Below the pieces are notes generated by a model. The model was not told where the DNA came from and searched no databases. It saw only the letters and a program-made list of their open reading frames with translations. From Alkalithermobacter thermoalcaliphilus JW-YL-7 = DSM 7308 (GTDB lineage: Bacteria > Bacillota > Clostridia > Peptostreptococcales > Peptostreptococcaceae), in contig LSFY01000001.1 of assembly GCA_001584565.1 (NCBI GenBank), positions 296,001 through 360,000 on the forward strand: a stretch of 64,000 bases of DNA, written 5' to 3'. Below are positions 56,335 to 64,000 of the stretch, one piece after another (positions within the stretch are counted from its first letter, which is position 1; each line of letters begins with the position of its first letter). Position numbers and translations under genes: made by a program.

Positions 56335-56964
56335 ATGATATGTTTTATCACTTCTAAAATAGAAACTATTTGTTCAAAGATTCCAAAATGTATATGTTTG
56401 CTTGATTGCTACTACGAAAACCTAGTTAAAAAAGAAGTTAACTTAGCAGGCATAAAAGAAACTCATAAAGTATTGTGTATAGGGGGGGGATCTATACCAT
56501 ATACCGCTATAAAAATAGCACAACTTACAAATTGTAATGTAACAGTAATTGATATAGATTTTACAGCAGTAAAAAAGGCAGTTAAGTATATAAAAGATGT
56601 GGGAATGGATAGAAAAGTAAAAGTTATACATGGTAATGGTTTAGATTTTTGCACAAATGGGTTTGATGTTATACACATAGCTTTGCAAGTTACTCCTAAA
56701 GATAAAATCTTAGAAAATATATGGGAAAATAGTCCTTTAGGAACTAAGATTCTAATAAGAAAGCCTAAAAAAAATTTAAATAAGTTTTACTCTATTGTAG
56801 ATGAAAGAAAATTTAATAAAAATATAAAGTATATAAACCACAATCATGCTACTATAACAAAAACTTGTCTTTTAGTAAAAAGTAAGGAGAATGAGTTAGA
56901 TGAAAAGGATAGCTTTAATTTTTATAGGAATAATATCTGTAGTAGCACTATTGCTGTTAGCTGA
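56335..56964 (+). CDS. SAM-dependent methyltransferase-like protein
   Basis: A 209-residue Rossmann-fold protein. The SAM loop is VLCIGGGSIPYTAIKIAQ, followed by the acidic-end strand VTVIDIDFTAVKKAVKYI and VKVIHGNGLDF. GGGSIPYTAI resembles the G-S-G-P-L-P-x-T motif of nicotianamine synthases, and feoAB lies just upstream, but a lipid or small-molecule methyltransferase fits the neighbours (flippase-like protein, PssA) as well. The last 22 codons overlap the next gene by 65 bases; in another frame a TAG stands immediately before that gene's ATG, so an old frameshift may have lengthened this C terminus. GGTGGTG precedes the ATG. Confidence 0.65.
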   Translation: MICFITSKIETICSKIPKCICLLDCYYENLVKKEVNLAGIKETHKVLCIGGGSIPYTAIKIAQLTNCNVTVIDIDFTAVKKAVKYIKDVGMDRKVKVIHGNGLDFCTNGFDVIHIALQVTPKDKILENIWENSPLGTKILIRKPKKNLNKFYSIVDERKFNKNIKYINHNHATITKTCLLVKSKENELDEKDSFNFYRNNICSSTIAVS

Positions 56965-57883
56965 TTTTAAAAGTGTATTTGTACAAATATCTACTTTATC
57001 GTATAAGGATATTTGGATACTATGTATACTTCAAATTATAACAATAGTTCTTATTAATATACAGTGGATAAAGATTTCTAGCGATATAGGACTTAAGATA
57101 AAATTTATAGATGCTTTTGATATGAATATGACCGGCACATTTTTTGAAAGCATAACTCCTGCAGCTAAAACGGGTGGAGAAGTTGCAAAAGTTATGTTTT
57201 TAAAATCAAAGCTAGGATTTTCTCTTGGAGAGGCAAGTGCTGTTGTAAGTTTTCAAAAAATAATAAGTATGGTGTGTTTTTTATTTTTAACTCTCTTAAG
57301 TCTTTTTATGTTTTTACTTGAGCCTAGTCTATCTAGTGATTGCAAAAAATTAATATTATTTAGTTTCTTATTTTTACTAATTGTAGTACTAGTTATGATA
57401 CTAATAGTAGTATATAGGGGTACATTAGGTAGATTTTTTTCCTACATCCCTTTTTTAAGAAAATATGAATCTAAGTTAAATACATTTTTAATCAGTTTTG
57501 ATGAATGTATACAAAGATTAATTAATAATAAAACAAGTTTTATGTTTCATATAATTTTAAGTATAGGGATATGGATTTTGTTTGCCGTAAAGACTTATTA
57601 TATCATGTTTTCTTTAGGTAATACTGTAAAATTTACTATAGCAGCATCAGTTACTTATCTTACCTATATGATAGGGATGCTGCCACTTTTACCAGGTGGA
57701 CTTGGAAGTTTTGAAGCTAGTATGATGCTTTTATTATCACCTGTTGGAATATCATCTTCTTTAGGAATTGCCATAGCTCTTATTTTAAGGTTTGTAACTT
57801 TTTGGTTTGTATTTTTATTAAGTAGTATATACCTGGGTATTAAATACATTGTTTTAAGGAGAAAGGAGAAGGCTTTAGTATGA
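56900..57883 (+). CDS. Flippase-like membrane protein (LPG-synthase TM family)
   Basis: A 327-residue protein of the UPF0104 / lysylphosphatidylglycerol synthase TM family with about eight helices. The signature is NMTGTFFESITPAAKTGGEVAKVMFL in the first third, and MLPLLPGGLGSFEASMMLLL in the last. MprF-type flippases share this region; this protein lacks the aminoacyl-transferase part, so it probably moves a lipid or lipid-linked sugar. ATG 56900 follows AAGGAGAA. It overlaps pssA by four bases (ATGA), linking it to phospholipid synthesis. Confidence 0.82.
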   Translation: MKRIALIFIGIISVVALLLLADFKSVFVQISTLSYKDIWILCILQIITIVLINIQWIKISSDIGLKIKFIDAFDMNMTGTFFESITPAAKTGGEVAKVMFLKSKLGFSLGEASAVVSFQKIISMVCFLFLTLLSLFMFLLEPSLSSDCKKLILFSFLFLLIVVLVMILIVVYRGTLGRFFSYIPFLRKYESKLNTFLISFDECIQRLINNKTSFMFHIILSIGIWILFAVKTYYIMFSLGNTVKFTIAASVTYLTYMIGMLPLLPGGLGSFEASMMLLLSPVGISSSLGIAIALILRFVTFWFVFLLSSIYLGIKYIVLRRKEKALV

Positions 57884-58398
57884 ATATAAGAAAAGTTATT
57901 CCTAATATTCTTACATTTATAAATATGTCTTTAGGAATAACATCTATTTTATTAGATGATATTATGTTAGCTTCTTCCTTTATATTATTAGCAGCTATAT
58001 TCGATAGGTATGATGGAAAAGTAGCAAGAGCTTTAAAAGCAGAAAGTGAGTTTGGAAAACAGTTAGACTCTCTTTCAGATATTGTATCTTTTGGAATAGC
58101 TCCTGCTATACTAGTATTTAGGTTAAATTTATTTAAATTAGGCTTTGCAGGTTATGCAATTGTGATACTATTTATTCTTTGTGGAGCTTTTAGACTAGCA
58201 AGATTTAATATATTAAATATAAAGGATATGTGCGTAGGACTTCCAATTACTATTGCAGGATTTATTTTAGCATTAAACTGTTTACTTCATTGCTTATCAC
58301 TAGATAGATTTAACGAAATTAATATATTTTTTACAGTAACTTTAACTTTATTTTTATCTGTTTTAATGGTTATGAAATTTCAATTCAAGAAGATATAA
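57880..58398 (+). CDS. pssA: CDP-diacylglycerol-serine O-phosphatidyltransferase
   Basis: A 172-residue integral membrane CDP-alcohol phosphatidyltransferase making phosphatidylserine. The catalytic motif D-x2-DG-x2-AR-x8-G-x3-D-x3-D is complete in DRYDGKVARALKAESEFG followed by KQLDSLSD. N-terminal VIPNILTFINMSLGI fits PssA; the length matches the short Gram-positive type. It is cotranscribed with the flippase-like gene. No phosphatidylserine decarboxylase is beside it, unlike many psd-pssA pairs, so PE synthesis relies on a gene elsewhere, if it occurs. Confidence 0.87.
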   Translation: MNIRKVIPNILTFINMSLGITSILLDDIMLASSFILLAAIFDRYDGKVARALKAESEFGKQLDSLSDIVSFGIAPAILVFRLNLFKLGFAGYAIVILFILCGAFRLARFNILNIKDMCVGLPITIAGFILALNCLLHCLSLDRFNEINIFFTVTLTLFLSVLMVMKFQFKKI

Positions 58399-58430
58399 AA
58401 GCAGTTTACCTAAAACTGCTTTGTTTTTTT
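58398..58430 (+). terminator. Terminator after pssA
   Basis: AAAGCAGTTT (58398-58407), loop, AAAACTGCTTT (58412-58422), then G and T7. Confidence 0.88.
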
Positions 58431-58444
58431 GTACAAAAGATATA

Positions 58445-58496
58445 TTGACACTTTTCTATATCTAGGAATATAATGGATATAGAGATTTCTCTATAT
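58445..58496 (+). promoter_or_regulatory. arsR promoter with two inverted repeats
   Basis: TTGACA (58445-58450), 18 bases, TATAAT (58469-58474). CTATATC (58456-58462) and GATATAG (58476-58482) flank the -10, and ATATAGAGA-TT-TCTCTATAT (58477-58496) is a perfect 9-bp inverted repeat just downstream. Position and AT-rich ATAGA arms are what ArsR-family repressors bind. Confidence 0.75.
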
Positions 58497-58513
58497 AAAA
58501 GGAGGTAGCCTAA

Positions 58514-58801
58514 TTGACGAAAGATTACAGTAAATATGCTTTACTTATGAAAGCTTTAGGAGATGAAACTAGGATTAAAATTTTTGATATGCTTTCAGAA
58601 GGAGAAAAATGTGCTTGTAATATACTTGAAGAATTTAATATAACTCAGCCAACTCTTTCTTATCATATGAAAATTTTGTGTGAAAGTGGAATTGTCGATA
58701 GTAGACGAGATGGGGTATGGATGAAGTATAGTATAAATAGAGAAAACCTAGATAAGATAAAACAATTTTTTGATGATATTAGTTTTAAAATATATGGATA
58801 A
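58514..58801 (+). CDS. ArsR-family metalloregulator
   Basis: A 95-residue winged-helix repressor: ALGDETRIKIFDMLSEGEKC, then ACNILEEFNITQPTLSYHMKIL. C33 and C35 lie in the KCACNIL segment of helix alpha-3, the position of the arsenic-binding ELCVCDL motif, so trivalent arsenicals or a related thiophilic ligand are likely inducers. TTG 58514 follows AAAGGAGGT by six bases. It heads an operon with an ArsP-like permease and a thioredoxin-like protein, preceded by its presumed operators. Confidence 0.87.
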   Translation: MTKDYSKYALLMKALGDETRIKIFDMLSEGEKCACNILEEFNITQPTLSYHMKILCESGIVDSRRDGVWMKYSINRENLDKIKQFFDDISFKIYG

Positions 58802-58817
58802 TACTTGGGGGGTGTTA

Positions 58818-59825
58818 ATGTTGATTGTATTTCAGTGGTTAAATAATCAATTGTTAAAAATGCAATGGCTTTATGATCTTGTCAAAGTATTTGTAGAAAA
58901 TGTATTTAAGTTAGATATAAATACTAGGATTGGAGGTAGTATTCACTTTTTTATATATGATGTTATAAAAATATTTATACTATTATCAGTCCTTATTTTT
59001 GCAGTTTCTTATATTCAAAGTTTTTTCCCACCGGAGAGAACTAAAAAAATATTAGGAAATTATAAAGGAATTACAGCAAATATATTAGGAGCATTGCTTG
59101 GAACTGTTACTCCGTTTTGTTCATGTTCATCTATACCACTATTTATAGGGTTTACAAGTGCAGGACTTCCTATTGGAGTTACATTCTCGTTTTTGATATC
59201 TTCTCCTCTTGTAGATTTAGCATCTGTTATATTACTTGCTAGTATATTTAACTGGAAAACATCAATAGCTTATGTAGTAGTAGGTATTATACTTGCAGTG
59301 GTAGCAGGAACTATAATAAGTAAATTAGGTCTTGAAAAATATGTGGAGTCTTTTGTTTATGATACTAAGGTTGCTGAGGTAGATGAACAAGAATTAACTA
59401 CTCGTGAGAGAATAAATTTTGCTAAAGATCAGGTGTTGGATATAATCAAGAGGGTTTGGTTATATATTATTATAGGGGTTGGAATAGGAGCAGGTATTCA
59501 TAACTGGATTCCTCAAAATATGATAGAAGCAGTACTAGGTCAAGATAAATGGTATTCTGTTTTATTAGCAACTATTGTTGGAATACCTATGTATGCAGAC
59601 ATCTTTGGAACTTTACCTATTGCTCAGGCTCTAGTTACAAAAGGAGTAGGAATAGGTACTGCTTTAGCATTCATGATGAGTGTAACGGCACTTTCGCTTC
59701 CATCTATGATTATGTTAAAAAGAGTTGTAAAACCAAAGCTTTTAGGAATTTTTATAGGAATTGTAACCGTAGGAATTCTTTTAATTGGGTATTTATTTAA
59801 TGCTTTTGGCTATTTATTTATATAA
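58818..59825 (+). CDS. ArsP-like permease (DUF318 family)
   Basis: About 335 residues with eight to ten helices. TPFCSCSSIPLFIGFTSAGLPIG is the ArsP/DUF318 signature with its Cys pair; IIGVGIGAGIHNWIP and GIPMYADIFGTLPIAQAL complete the second half. ArsP proteins export trivalent organoarsenicals; others of the family are put down as metal or sulfur-compound permeases. The gene follows arsR at once (GGGGGGTG before ATG 58818), and a thioredoxin-like gene comes next, which together favour thiol-reactive toxicant efflux. Confidence 0.82.
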   Translation: MLIVFQWLNNQLLKMQWLYDLVKVFVENVFKLDINTRIGGSIHFFIYDVIKIFILLSVLIFAVSYIQSFFPPERTKKILGNYKGITANILGALLGTVTPFCSCSSIPLFIGFTSAGLPIGVTFSFLISSPLVDLASVILLASIFNWKTSIAYVVVGIILAVVAGTIISKLGLEKYVESFVYDTKVAEVDEQELTTRERINFAKDQVLDIIKRVWLYIIIGVGIGAGIHNWIPQNMIEAVLGQDKWYSVLLATIVGIPMYADIFGTLPIAQALVTKGVGIGTALAFMMSVTALSLPSMIMLKRVVKPKLLGIFIGIVTVGILLIGYLFNAFGYLFI

Positions 59826-59847
59826 AATAAATTAAAGGGGTGGTATT

Positions 59848-60084
59848 ATGGTAATCAAGGTTTTAGGTTCAGGGTGTAAAAGTTGTATTACACTTAAGGA
59901 AAACACAGAAGAAGCTTTAAGAGAGTTGGGAATACAAGCAGAAATAATTAAAGTTGAAGATTTTAAAGATATAGTGGCTTATGGAGTAATGTCGACTCCA
60001 GCTCTTGTAGTTGATGAGAAAGTAGTTTCATATGGAAAGGTTTTAAAAACAAAAGAAATAGTTAAGCTTTTAAAAAACAAATAG
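59848..60084 (+). CDS. Thioredoxin-like small redox protein (TM0996/MTH895 type)
   Basis: A 78-residue thioredoxin fold. The active site is C-x2-C in VLGSGCKSCITL; GVMSTPALVVDEKVVSYGKV carries the cis-Pro loop. These small proteins occur next to DUF318 permeases, as here, and may hand a reduced or thiol-bound substrate to them. AAGGGGTGG precedes the ATG, 22 bases after the permease stop. It ends the operon at a strong hairpin. Confidence 0.88.
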   Translation: MVIKVLGSGCKSCITLKENTEEALRELGIQAEIIKVEDFKDIVAYGVMSTPALVVDEKVVSYGKVLKTKEIVKLLKNK

Positions 60085-60098
60085 ATTAAAATATCATT

Positions 60099-60142
60099 AA
60101 AAGCCACGTAAAACTTATGATAAGTTTTACATGGCTTTTAAT
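60099..60142 (+). terminator. Terminator after the thioredoxin-like gene
   Basis: AAAAGCCACGTAAAACTTA pairs with TAAGTTTTACATGGCTTTT with one mismatch, giving a 19-bp stem; sequence after it is T-rich. Confidence 0.88.
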
Positions 60143-60201
60143 TTATAACACAGTTCATAAATTTTCATTTAGTAAGTCATACTAATCTAGGGCGGAATAT
60201 A

Positions 60202-60251
60202 TTGACAACATATAGATAATGATCTATATTTATACATAGATATACATCTAT
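60202..60251 (+). promoter_or_regulatory. Tandem ATAGAT palindromes upstream of CoA-disulfide reductase
   Basis: TTGACA (60202-60207) is followed by ATATAGAT-AATG-ATCTATAT (60210-60229) and ATAGAT-ATAC-ATCTAT (60236-60251). The arms resemble those at the arsR promoter (ATATAGAGA/TCTCTATAT), so the same ArsR protein or a close relative may act at both. A clear -10 box is harder to assign inside these palindromes. Confidence 0.6.
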
Positions 60252-60299
60252 ATAAATTATTATATAGCTCAAACAAAACATGGGTGAAGAGGTGGAAAT

Positions 60300-61937
60300 A
60301 TGAAAATAATAATTATTGGTGCTGTAGCAGCAGGAACATCTGCAGCTGCAAAGGCTAGAAGAAATAATGATAGTGCTAAGATAGTAATATATGAAAAGGA
60401 TGGAGACATATCTTATTCAGGTTGTGGTCTTCCTTACTATATTGGAGGAGAAATAGAAGATATTGAACAGCTTACACCAAGGGATGCTCAGTTTTTTAAG
60501 AAAAAGTACAATATAGATATATTTACAAGACATGAAGTATTAAAAATAGATACAAAATCTAAAAAGGTAATTGTTAAAAACTTAAGTACAGATGAAATAT
60601 TTGAAGATAATTATGATAAATTAGTTATTGCAACGGGGGCTAGCCCATTTATACCTGATATAAAAGGAGTAGATAAAGAGCATGTATTTTTCCTAAGAAA
60701 TGTAAAACATGCACAAAATATAAAAAACTTCATAGACTCAAAGCATCCAAAACATGCAGTAATCGCAGGAACAGGATTTATAGGTTTTGAAATGTTAGAA
60801 AATCTCATCTTAAGAAACATTGATGTAACTATAATAGAAAAACAAGAAAAAATAACTCCAAATCTTGATGAAGATATGGCACTTTTCTTAGAAAATATGC
60901 TCTTAAAAAAGAACATAAAAATTATTAAAGGTAGCTTTATATCTCAAATACAAGATGATAAAGTTGTTTTAGATAATGGAAAAGAAATAAAAAGTGATAT
61001 GGTAATTATGGCAACAGGGGTTAGACCTAATGTAAAACTTGCCAAAGAAGCAGGTGTAGAGCTTGGAGTTACTGGAGCTATAAAAGTTAACAGTAAAATG
61101 CAAACCAATATAGCTGATGTATACGCTTGTGGAGATTGTATAGAAACATTTTCTTTAATTACTAGCAAGCCTGTTTATAGACCTTTAGGTTCAACTGCTA
61201 ATAAAACAGGTAGAATTGCAGGAGATGTCTTAACTGGAGGAAACTTAGAGTATAGAGGTAATTTAGGTACAGGAATATTTAAATTATTTGATATAGCTGT
61301 ATCTAATACAGGGTTAACAGAAAAAGAAGCAGCTGAATTAGGATACGATGTTGTTGTGTGTCATAATATAAAGCCAGATAAACCTACTTATTTCAATGGC
61401 AAGGAAATGATTATAAAAGCAGTAGCAGACAAAAATACAAAGAAAATTTTAGGGGTTCAAATAATAGGTTTCGATGGAGTAGATAAGAGAACAGATGTAT
61501 TTGCAACTTTAATAACTTATGGTGCGAAAGTTGACGAGCTTTTCCACTTGGATCTTGCATATGCTCCACCATTTTCTACTACTAAAGATCCCGTTCATTA
61601 TACAGGAATGATATTAGAAAATTCTATAAGTAATGATAGGCCAATTATTACATCAAATGAAGTAAAAAGTTTAGTAAGTAAAGGTGAAAAAATACAGATA
61701 GTTGATGCTAGGGTATCAAAACAGTACGAAGAATCTCATGTAGACAATGCTATAAATATACCTCATGCTAATCTTAGAGATAACTTAGATTCTTTAGATA
61801 AGGACACAGTTACTGTAACTTATTGTAATAAAGGTGTAACAGGAAATGCAGCTCAAAATATATTAATAAATCATGGATTCAAGAAAGTATATAATCTATC
61901 GGGTGGACATAAGTTTTATAAAGCTACTAAAAAGTAG
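60300..61937 (+). CDS. CoA-disulfide reductase with C-terminal rhodanese domain
   Basis: A 545-residue FAD/NAD(P)H oxidoreductase (CoADR-Rhd). The FAD site is IIIGAVAAGTSAAAKARR, the redox Cys is C42 in SYSGCGLPYY, the NAD(P)-binding strand is AVIAGTGFIGFEM, and VYACGDCIETF closes the FAD region. The rhodanese domain (about 455-545) has active-site C509 in TYCNKGVTGN. Such fusions reduce CoA persulfides, disulfides or polysulfide. Its promoter region has ArsR-like palindromes similar to those of the upstream arsR operon, suggesting a common response to thiol-reactive or sulfur stress. ATG 60300 follows GAGGTGG. Confidence 0.9.
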   Translation: MKIIIIGAVAAGTSAAAKARRNNDSAKIVIYEKDGDISYSGCGLPYYIGGEIEDIEQLTPRDAQFFKKKYNIDIFTRHEVLKIDTKSKKVIVKNLSTDEIFEDNYDKLVIATGASPFIPDIKGVDKEHVFFLRNVKHAQNIKNFIDSKHPKHAVIAGTGFIGFEMLENLILRNIDVTIIEKQEKITPNLDEDMALFLENMLLKKNIKIIKGSFISQIQDDKVVLDNGKEIKSDMVIMATGVRPNVKLAKEAGVELGVTGAIKVNSKMQTNIADVYACGDCIETFSLITSKPVYRPLGSTANKTGRIAGDVLTGGNLEYRGNLGTGIFKLFDIAVSNTGLTEKEAAELGYDVVVCHNIKPDKPTYFNGKEMIIKAVADKNTKKILGVQIIGFDGVDKRTDVFATLITYGAKVDELFHLDLAYAPPFSTTKDPVHYTGMILENSISNDRPIITSNEVKSLVSKGEKIQIVDARVSKQYEESHVDNAINIPHANLRDNLDSLDKDTVTVTYCNKGVTGNAAQNILINHGFKKVYNLSGGHKFYKATKK

Positions 61938-61966
61938 AGGTGAATTAACCTCTACTTTCATTTTTA
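61931..61966 (+). terminator. Terminator after CoA-disulfide reductase
   Basis: AAAGTAGAGGT (61931-61941), loop, ACCTCTACTTT (61948-61958), then TCATTTTTATT. The stem overlaps the last codon and the stop. Confidence 0.88.
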
Positions 61967-62056
61967 TTATAATTTTACAATATTATTAAAAATGTCTATA
62001 ATATTAACAAATGTGTTATAAAAAAGATATTCATTGATGATAAATAGGAGGATGCT

Positions 62057-62542
62057 ATGAATGAAGTTATAATATATACAGATGGGGCGTGTCTAGGAAA
62101 TCCAGATGGACCTGGAGGATATGGTGCTGTTTTAGTTTGTAAAATAGGAGATAAAGAGTATAAAAAAGAAATATCTGGTGGATTTGATAAAACAACAAAT
62201 AATAGAATGGAGCTTATGGCGGCGATAGTAGCTTTAGAAGCTCTAAAAAAGCCTTGCAATGTAATACTATATTCGGATTCAAAATATATTGTCGATGCTA
62301 TAAATCTTGGATGGGTAAAAAAATGGAAAGAAAATTCGTGGTATAAAGATGCAAAGAAGAAGGAGAAAGCTAAGAATGTAGATCTTTGGAAAAGATTATT
62401 AAATGTAATTAGTAAACATAATGTCAAATTTGAATGGGTAAAAGGCCATGCTGGGAATTGGGGAAATGAGACATGCGATAGATTAGCAAAAGAGGCAGCA
62501 CTTGGCGACAATTTACCTTTAGATGTAAGGCATGATACCTAG
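62057..62542 (+). CDS. rnhA: Ribonuclease HI
   Basis: A 161-residue enzyme cutting the RNA strand of RNA-DNA hybrids. Catalytic residues D9 ([10 protein letters not shown]), E52 (NNRMELMAA), D74 ([10 protein letters not shown]) and the late Asp in [12 protein letters not shown], with WVKGHAG before it, are all intact; the KKWKENSW basic handle is present. The last residues (LPLDVRHDT) are short beyond the core. AGGAGGA precedes the ATG. It is convergent with a GntR-family gene across a shared terminator. Confidence 0.95.
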   Translation: MNEVIIYTDGACLGNPDGPGGYGAVLVCKIGDKEYKKEISGGFDKTTNNRMELMAAIVALEALKKPCNVILYSDSKYIVDAINLGWVKKWKENSWYKDAKKKEKAKNVDLWKRLLNVISKHNVKFEWVKGHAGNWGNETCDRLAKEAALGDNLPLDVRHDT

Positions 62543-62575
62543 ATGACAATATATTTATCATCTAGGTTCTTTTCG
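62538..62575. terminator. Terminator between rnhA and the GntR gene
   Basis: CCTAGATGA (62538-62546) and TCATCTAGG (62558-62566) form a 9-bp stem followed by TTCTTTT. It overlaps the rnhA stop and the 3' end of the convergent gene. Confidence 0.8.
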
Positions 62576-63278
62576 CTATAAGTGTAAACTTATATTCATC
62601 ACTTTTGAAATAAAGTTCTGTATATTCAAATATTGTATTGTCTTCTAGTGTAGAGAACAGCTTGACTTTAAGGATTGGAATGTATTCTTTAAGATTAAAT
62701 AGTTCCTTTAGTTTGTCATTACATGTTATAGGAATTATTTCTTGAAAACTTTCCTTTATTTTCAGTTTTTTTTCTTTCTCAACATATTCATATTTAGATG
62801 AAAGCATAACTTCGTATGAAAGATCAGAAAAGATATTTACTGGAAGATATGTATTTTCTAAAACTACAGGCACATTATCTATGAACCTTAACCTGCTTAC
62901 GAAGAAAGTTTTTTCATTTTCTTTTAGTTTAAGAATTTTTCTAATGTTTTCGTCTGGTTTTATCATTTTAAATTCTAAAATTTTATTTACGGGAGTTTTA
63001 TTGAACTTTCTCATTTCTTCTGTAAAACCTTGAAGATTGTATATGTTGTGCTCTATCTTAGATTCTTTAACATATGTTCCACTTCCTTGGATTTTATACA
63101 AAAGCCCTTCACTTACTAGTGTATCTATTGCTTGTCTTATTGTCACTCTACTTACGTTATACATTTGAGAAAGTTTAATTTCAGAAGGAATAGCCTCTCC
63201 TGAACTGAGATTTTCTTTGATTATTTCTTGTTTTATCTTGTTTGCAATTTGCTTATAAAGTGGAGATGAATTTTTCAT
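62562..63278 (-). CDS. GntR-family regulator (HutC/UTRA subfamily)
   Basis: A 238-residue regulator. The N-terminal winged helix reads PLYKQIANKIKQEIIKENLS, then IPSEIKLSQMYNVSRVTIRQ and GLLYKIQGSGTYV. The C-terminal UTRA sensor domain (about 90-235) has FFVSRLRFIDNVPVVLENTYLP. Members usually answer sugars, amino sugars or histidine-pathway compounds. GGAGG stands before the start on the minus strand. It is divergent from the lysine-riboswitch transporter, but that gene is already under riboswitch control, so its targets are unclear. Confidence 0.88.
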   Translation of the reverse strand: MKNSSPLYKQIANKIKQEIIKENLSSGEAIPSEIKLSQMYNVSRVTIRQAIDTLVSEGLLYKIQGSGTYVKESKIEHNIYNLQGFTEEMRKFNKTPVNKILEFKMIKPDENIRKILKLKENEKTFFVSRLRFIDNVPVVLENTYLPVNIFSDLSYEVMLSSKYEYVEKEKKLKIKESFQEIIPITCNDKLKELFNLKEYIPILKVKLFSTLEDNTIFEYTELYFKSDEYKFTLIAKRT

Positions 63279-63439
63279 ATTAGTTTTCCTCCTATTATTT
63301 TGCTACAAAATAAGGATAATCTAATTATTTACTTTTTTCAACTACGAATATATTATTGAGAATTTATATTGACATATACAATTGAGTGTTATAAAATATT
63401 TAACATATTAATGCACAATTTAATAGTGCCTCATCTCAA

Positions 63440-63625
63440 GAAGGGGTGAGGTAGAGGTGCGGGTATTATGAGTAGTTTAAAGGAGATTGCAAGTCGATGA
63501 GTTTAAATGAAAGGAAGACCGCCGAAGTATATAGTTCTTGCAAAACTATATGCTGGGTCTACATCGAATAGGTGTAGAACTGTCATTTAAGCTTACCCGG
63601 AGCTTAAATGGAGAGCTATCTTACT
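63440..63625 (+). promoter_or_regulatory. Lysine riboswitch (L box)
   Basis: GAGGTAGAGGTGCGGGTATT, then ATGAGTAGTTTA with the AGTAG loop, ACCGCCGAAG, TGCTGGGT, the GAACTGTCATTTAAG helix and TGGAGAGCTATC are the L-box core motifs in order. A hairpin terminator follows. It controls the transporter gene downstream by transcription attenuation in response to lysine. Confidence 0.95.
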
Positions 63626-63671
63626 TTAGGGGAAAGAGAGGGGTGCCTTTATGCTGATGACAGGATAATAG

Positions 63672-63699
63672 CATCTAAGGACAACCTTAGATGTTTTTT
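63672..63699 (+). terminator. Expression-platform terminator of the lysine riboswitch
   Basis: CATCTAAGG (63672-63680), loop ACAA, CCTTAGATG (63685-63693), then T6. It stands about 60 bases before the transporter ATG. Confidence 0.92.
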
Positions 63700-63755
63700 A
63701 TTACTCATTTTATTTTACGGAATATTCAAAATTTTATAACAGGAGGCAGAAAAAT

Positions 63756-64000
63756 ATGGATAATACAAAAAGAGTAAGTTTAACTATGGCAATAATTCCT
63801 ATACTTAGTTTAATAATATTTTTATCAGTAGCTGTATTTAAATACGATGCATCTCCTCATATTCCATTAATTGCAGCATCTGTAGTTGCATCTTTGATTG
63901 CTATAAAGATAGGATATAAATGGAGTGAGATAGAAGAAGGAATACTTAAAAGTTTAAACATGGGTATGCAAGCAATGCTAATACTTATGATTATAGGAAC
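63756..64000 (+). CDS. NhaC-family transporter, probable lysine transporter (5' part)
   Basis: The first 81 codons of a membrane protein cut by the window end. MDNTKRVSLTMAIIPILSLI, the PHIPLIAASVVASLIAIKIG helix and the GYKWSEIEEGILKSLNMGMQ segment are like NhaC-superfamily antiporters. Comparative work on L boxes assigned NhaC-like genes under lysine riboswitches (LysW) as lysine transporters; that fits here. AGGAGG is eight bases before the ATG. Confidence 0.85.
   Translation, partial: MDNTKRVSLTMAIIPILSLIIFLSVAVFKYDASPHIPLIAASVVASLIAIKIGYKWSEIEEGILKSLNMGMQAMLILMIIG

Overview
The window is a low-GC, Gram-positive, anaerobe-type chromosome segment. AT-rich codons, strong AGGAGG-like ribosome sites, frequent TTG and GTG starts, a perfect CIRCE element before clpB, M-box and lysine riboswitches, feoAB, a bacteriohemerythrin, a thiolase and many c-di-GMP enzymes all point to the class Clostridia. 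The exact genus is not decidable by reading; a relative of Peptostreptococcaceae or Tissierellales is only a guess. Most genes are on the + strand, and short operons end in clear hairpin terminators. No rRNA, tRNA, prophage, complete insertion sequence or CRISPR array was seen.

Layout. 0-2.6 kb: a DUF1413 protein, then a duplicated DUF1538 membrane protein overlapping a double PII-like protein (probable regulated cation antiporter). 2.6-6 kb: gene-poor DNA holding a possible IS end and two copies of a ~185-bp repeat, each with its own promoter, RNA stem and terminator; between the copies lie cobO and a GH1 6-phospho-beta-glucosidase. 6-10.7 kb: a chemoreceptor with a CZB-like outer domain, a MarR regulator with an internally deleted NmrA-like gene, a metallophosphoesterase remnant, and a TipA-like MerR regulator. 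10.7-17.3 kb: DUF421 protein, a diguanylate cyclase, and a c-di-GMP-linked exopolysaccharide operon (degraded first gene, REC-GGDEF-REC protein, HEAT-repeat protein, family 2 glycosyltransferase). 17.3-25.2 kb: fetAB behind a PadR remnant and its operators, then a Fur-controlled siderophore uptake operon with a divergent AraC regulator and an MFS exporter. 25.2-39 kb: RNA 2',3'-CPDase, truncated receptor, ZIP transporter, GGDEF-EAL protein, UvsE, HD-GYP protein, nitroreductase, thiolase, DegV, DUF1284, and the M-box-controlled mgtE-mgtC pair with a small upstream ORF. 39-49.2 kb: a second GGDEF-EAL protein, an rRNA methyltransferase, and a disaccharide phosphorylase locus (pgmB, truncated GH65, LacI, ABC importer) around LacI-type operators. 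49.2-64 kb: hemerythrin, alanine symporter, ClpB, feoAB, a methyltransferase-flippase-pssA cluster, an ArsR-ArsP-thioredoxin set followed by CoA-disulfide reductase with related operators, rnhA, a GntR regulator, and a lysine riboswitch before an NhaC-family transporter cut by the window end.

Three themes stand out. Metal and ion homeostasis dominates (two Fe uptake systems, Fe/metal ABC export, ZIP, Mg, CZB receptor, ArsP). There is unusually dense c-di-GMP signalling (five proteins in 30 kb). At least six genes or remnants are broken by internal deletion or frameshift while their flanking regulation is intact, suggesting ongoing deletional decay. The best candidate for something undescribed is the duplicated ~185-bp RNA-encoding repeat.
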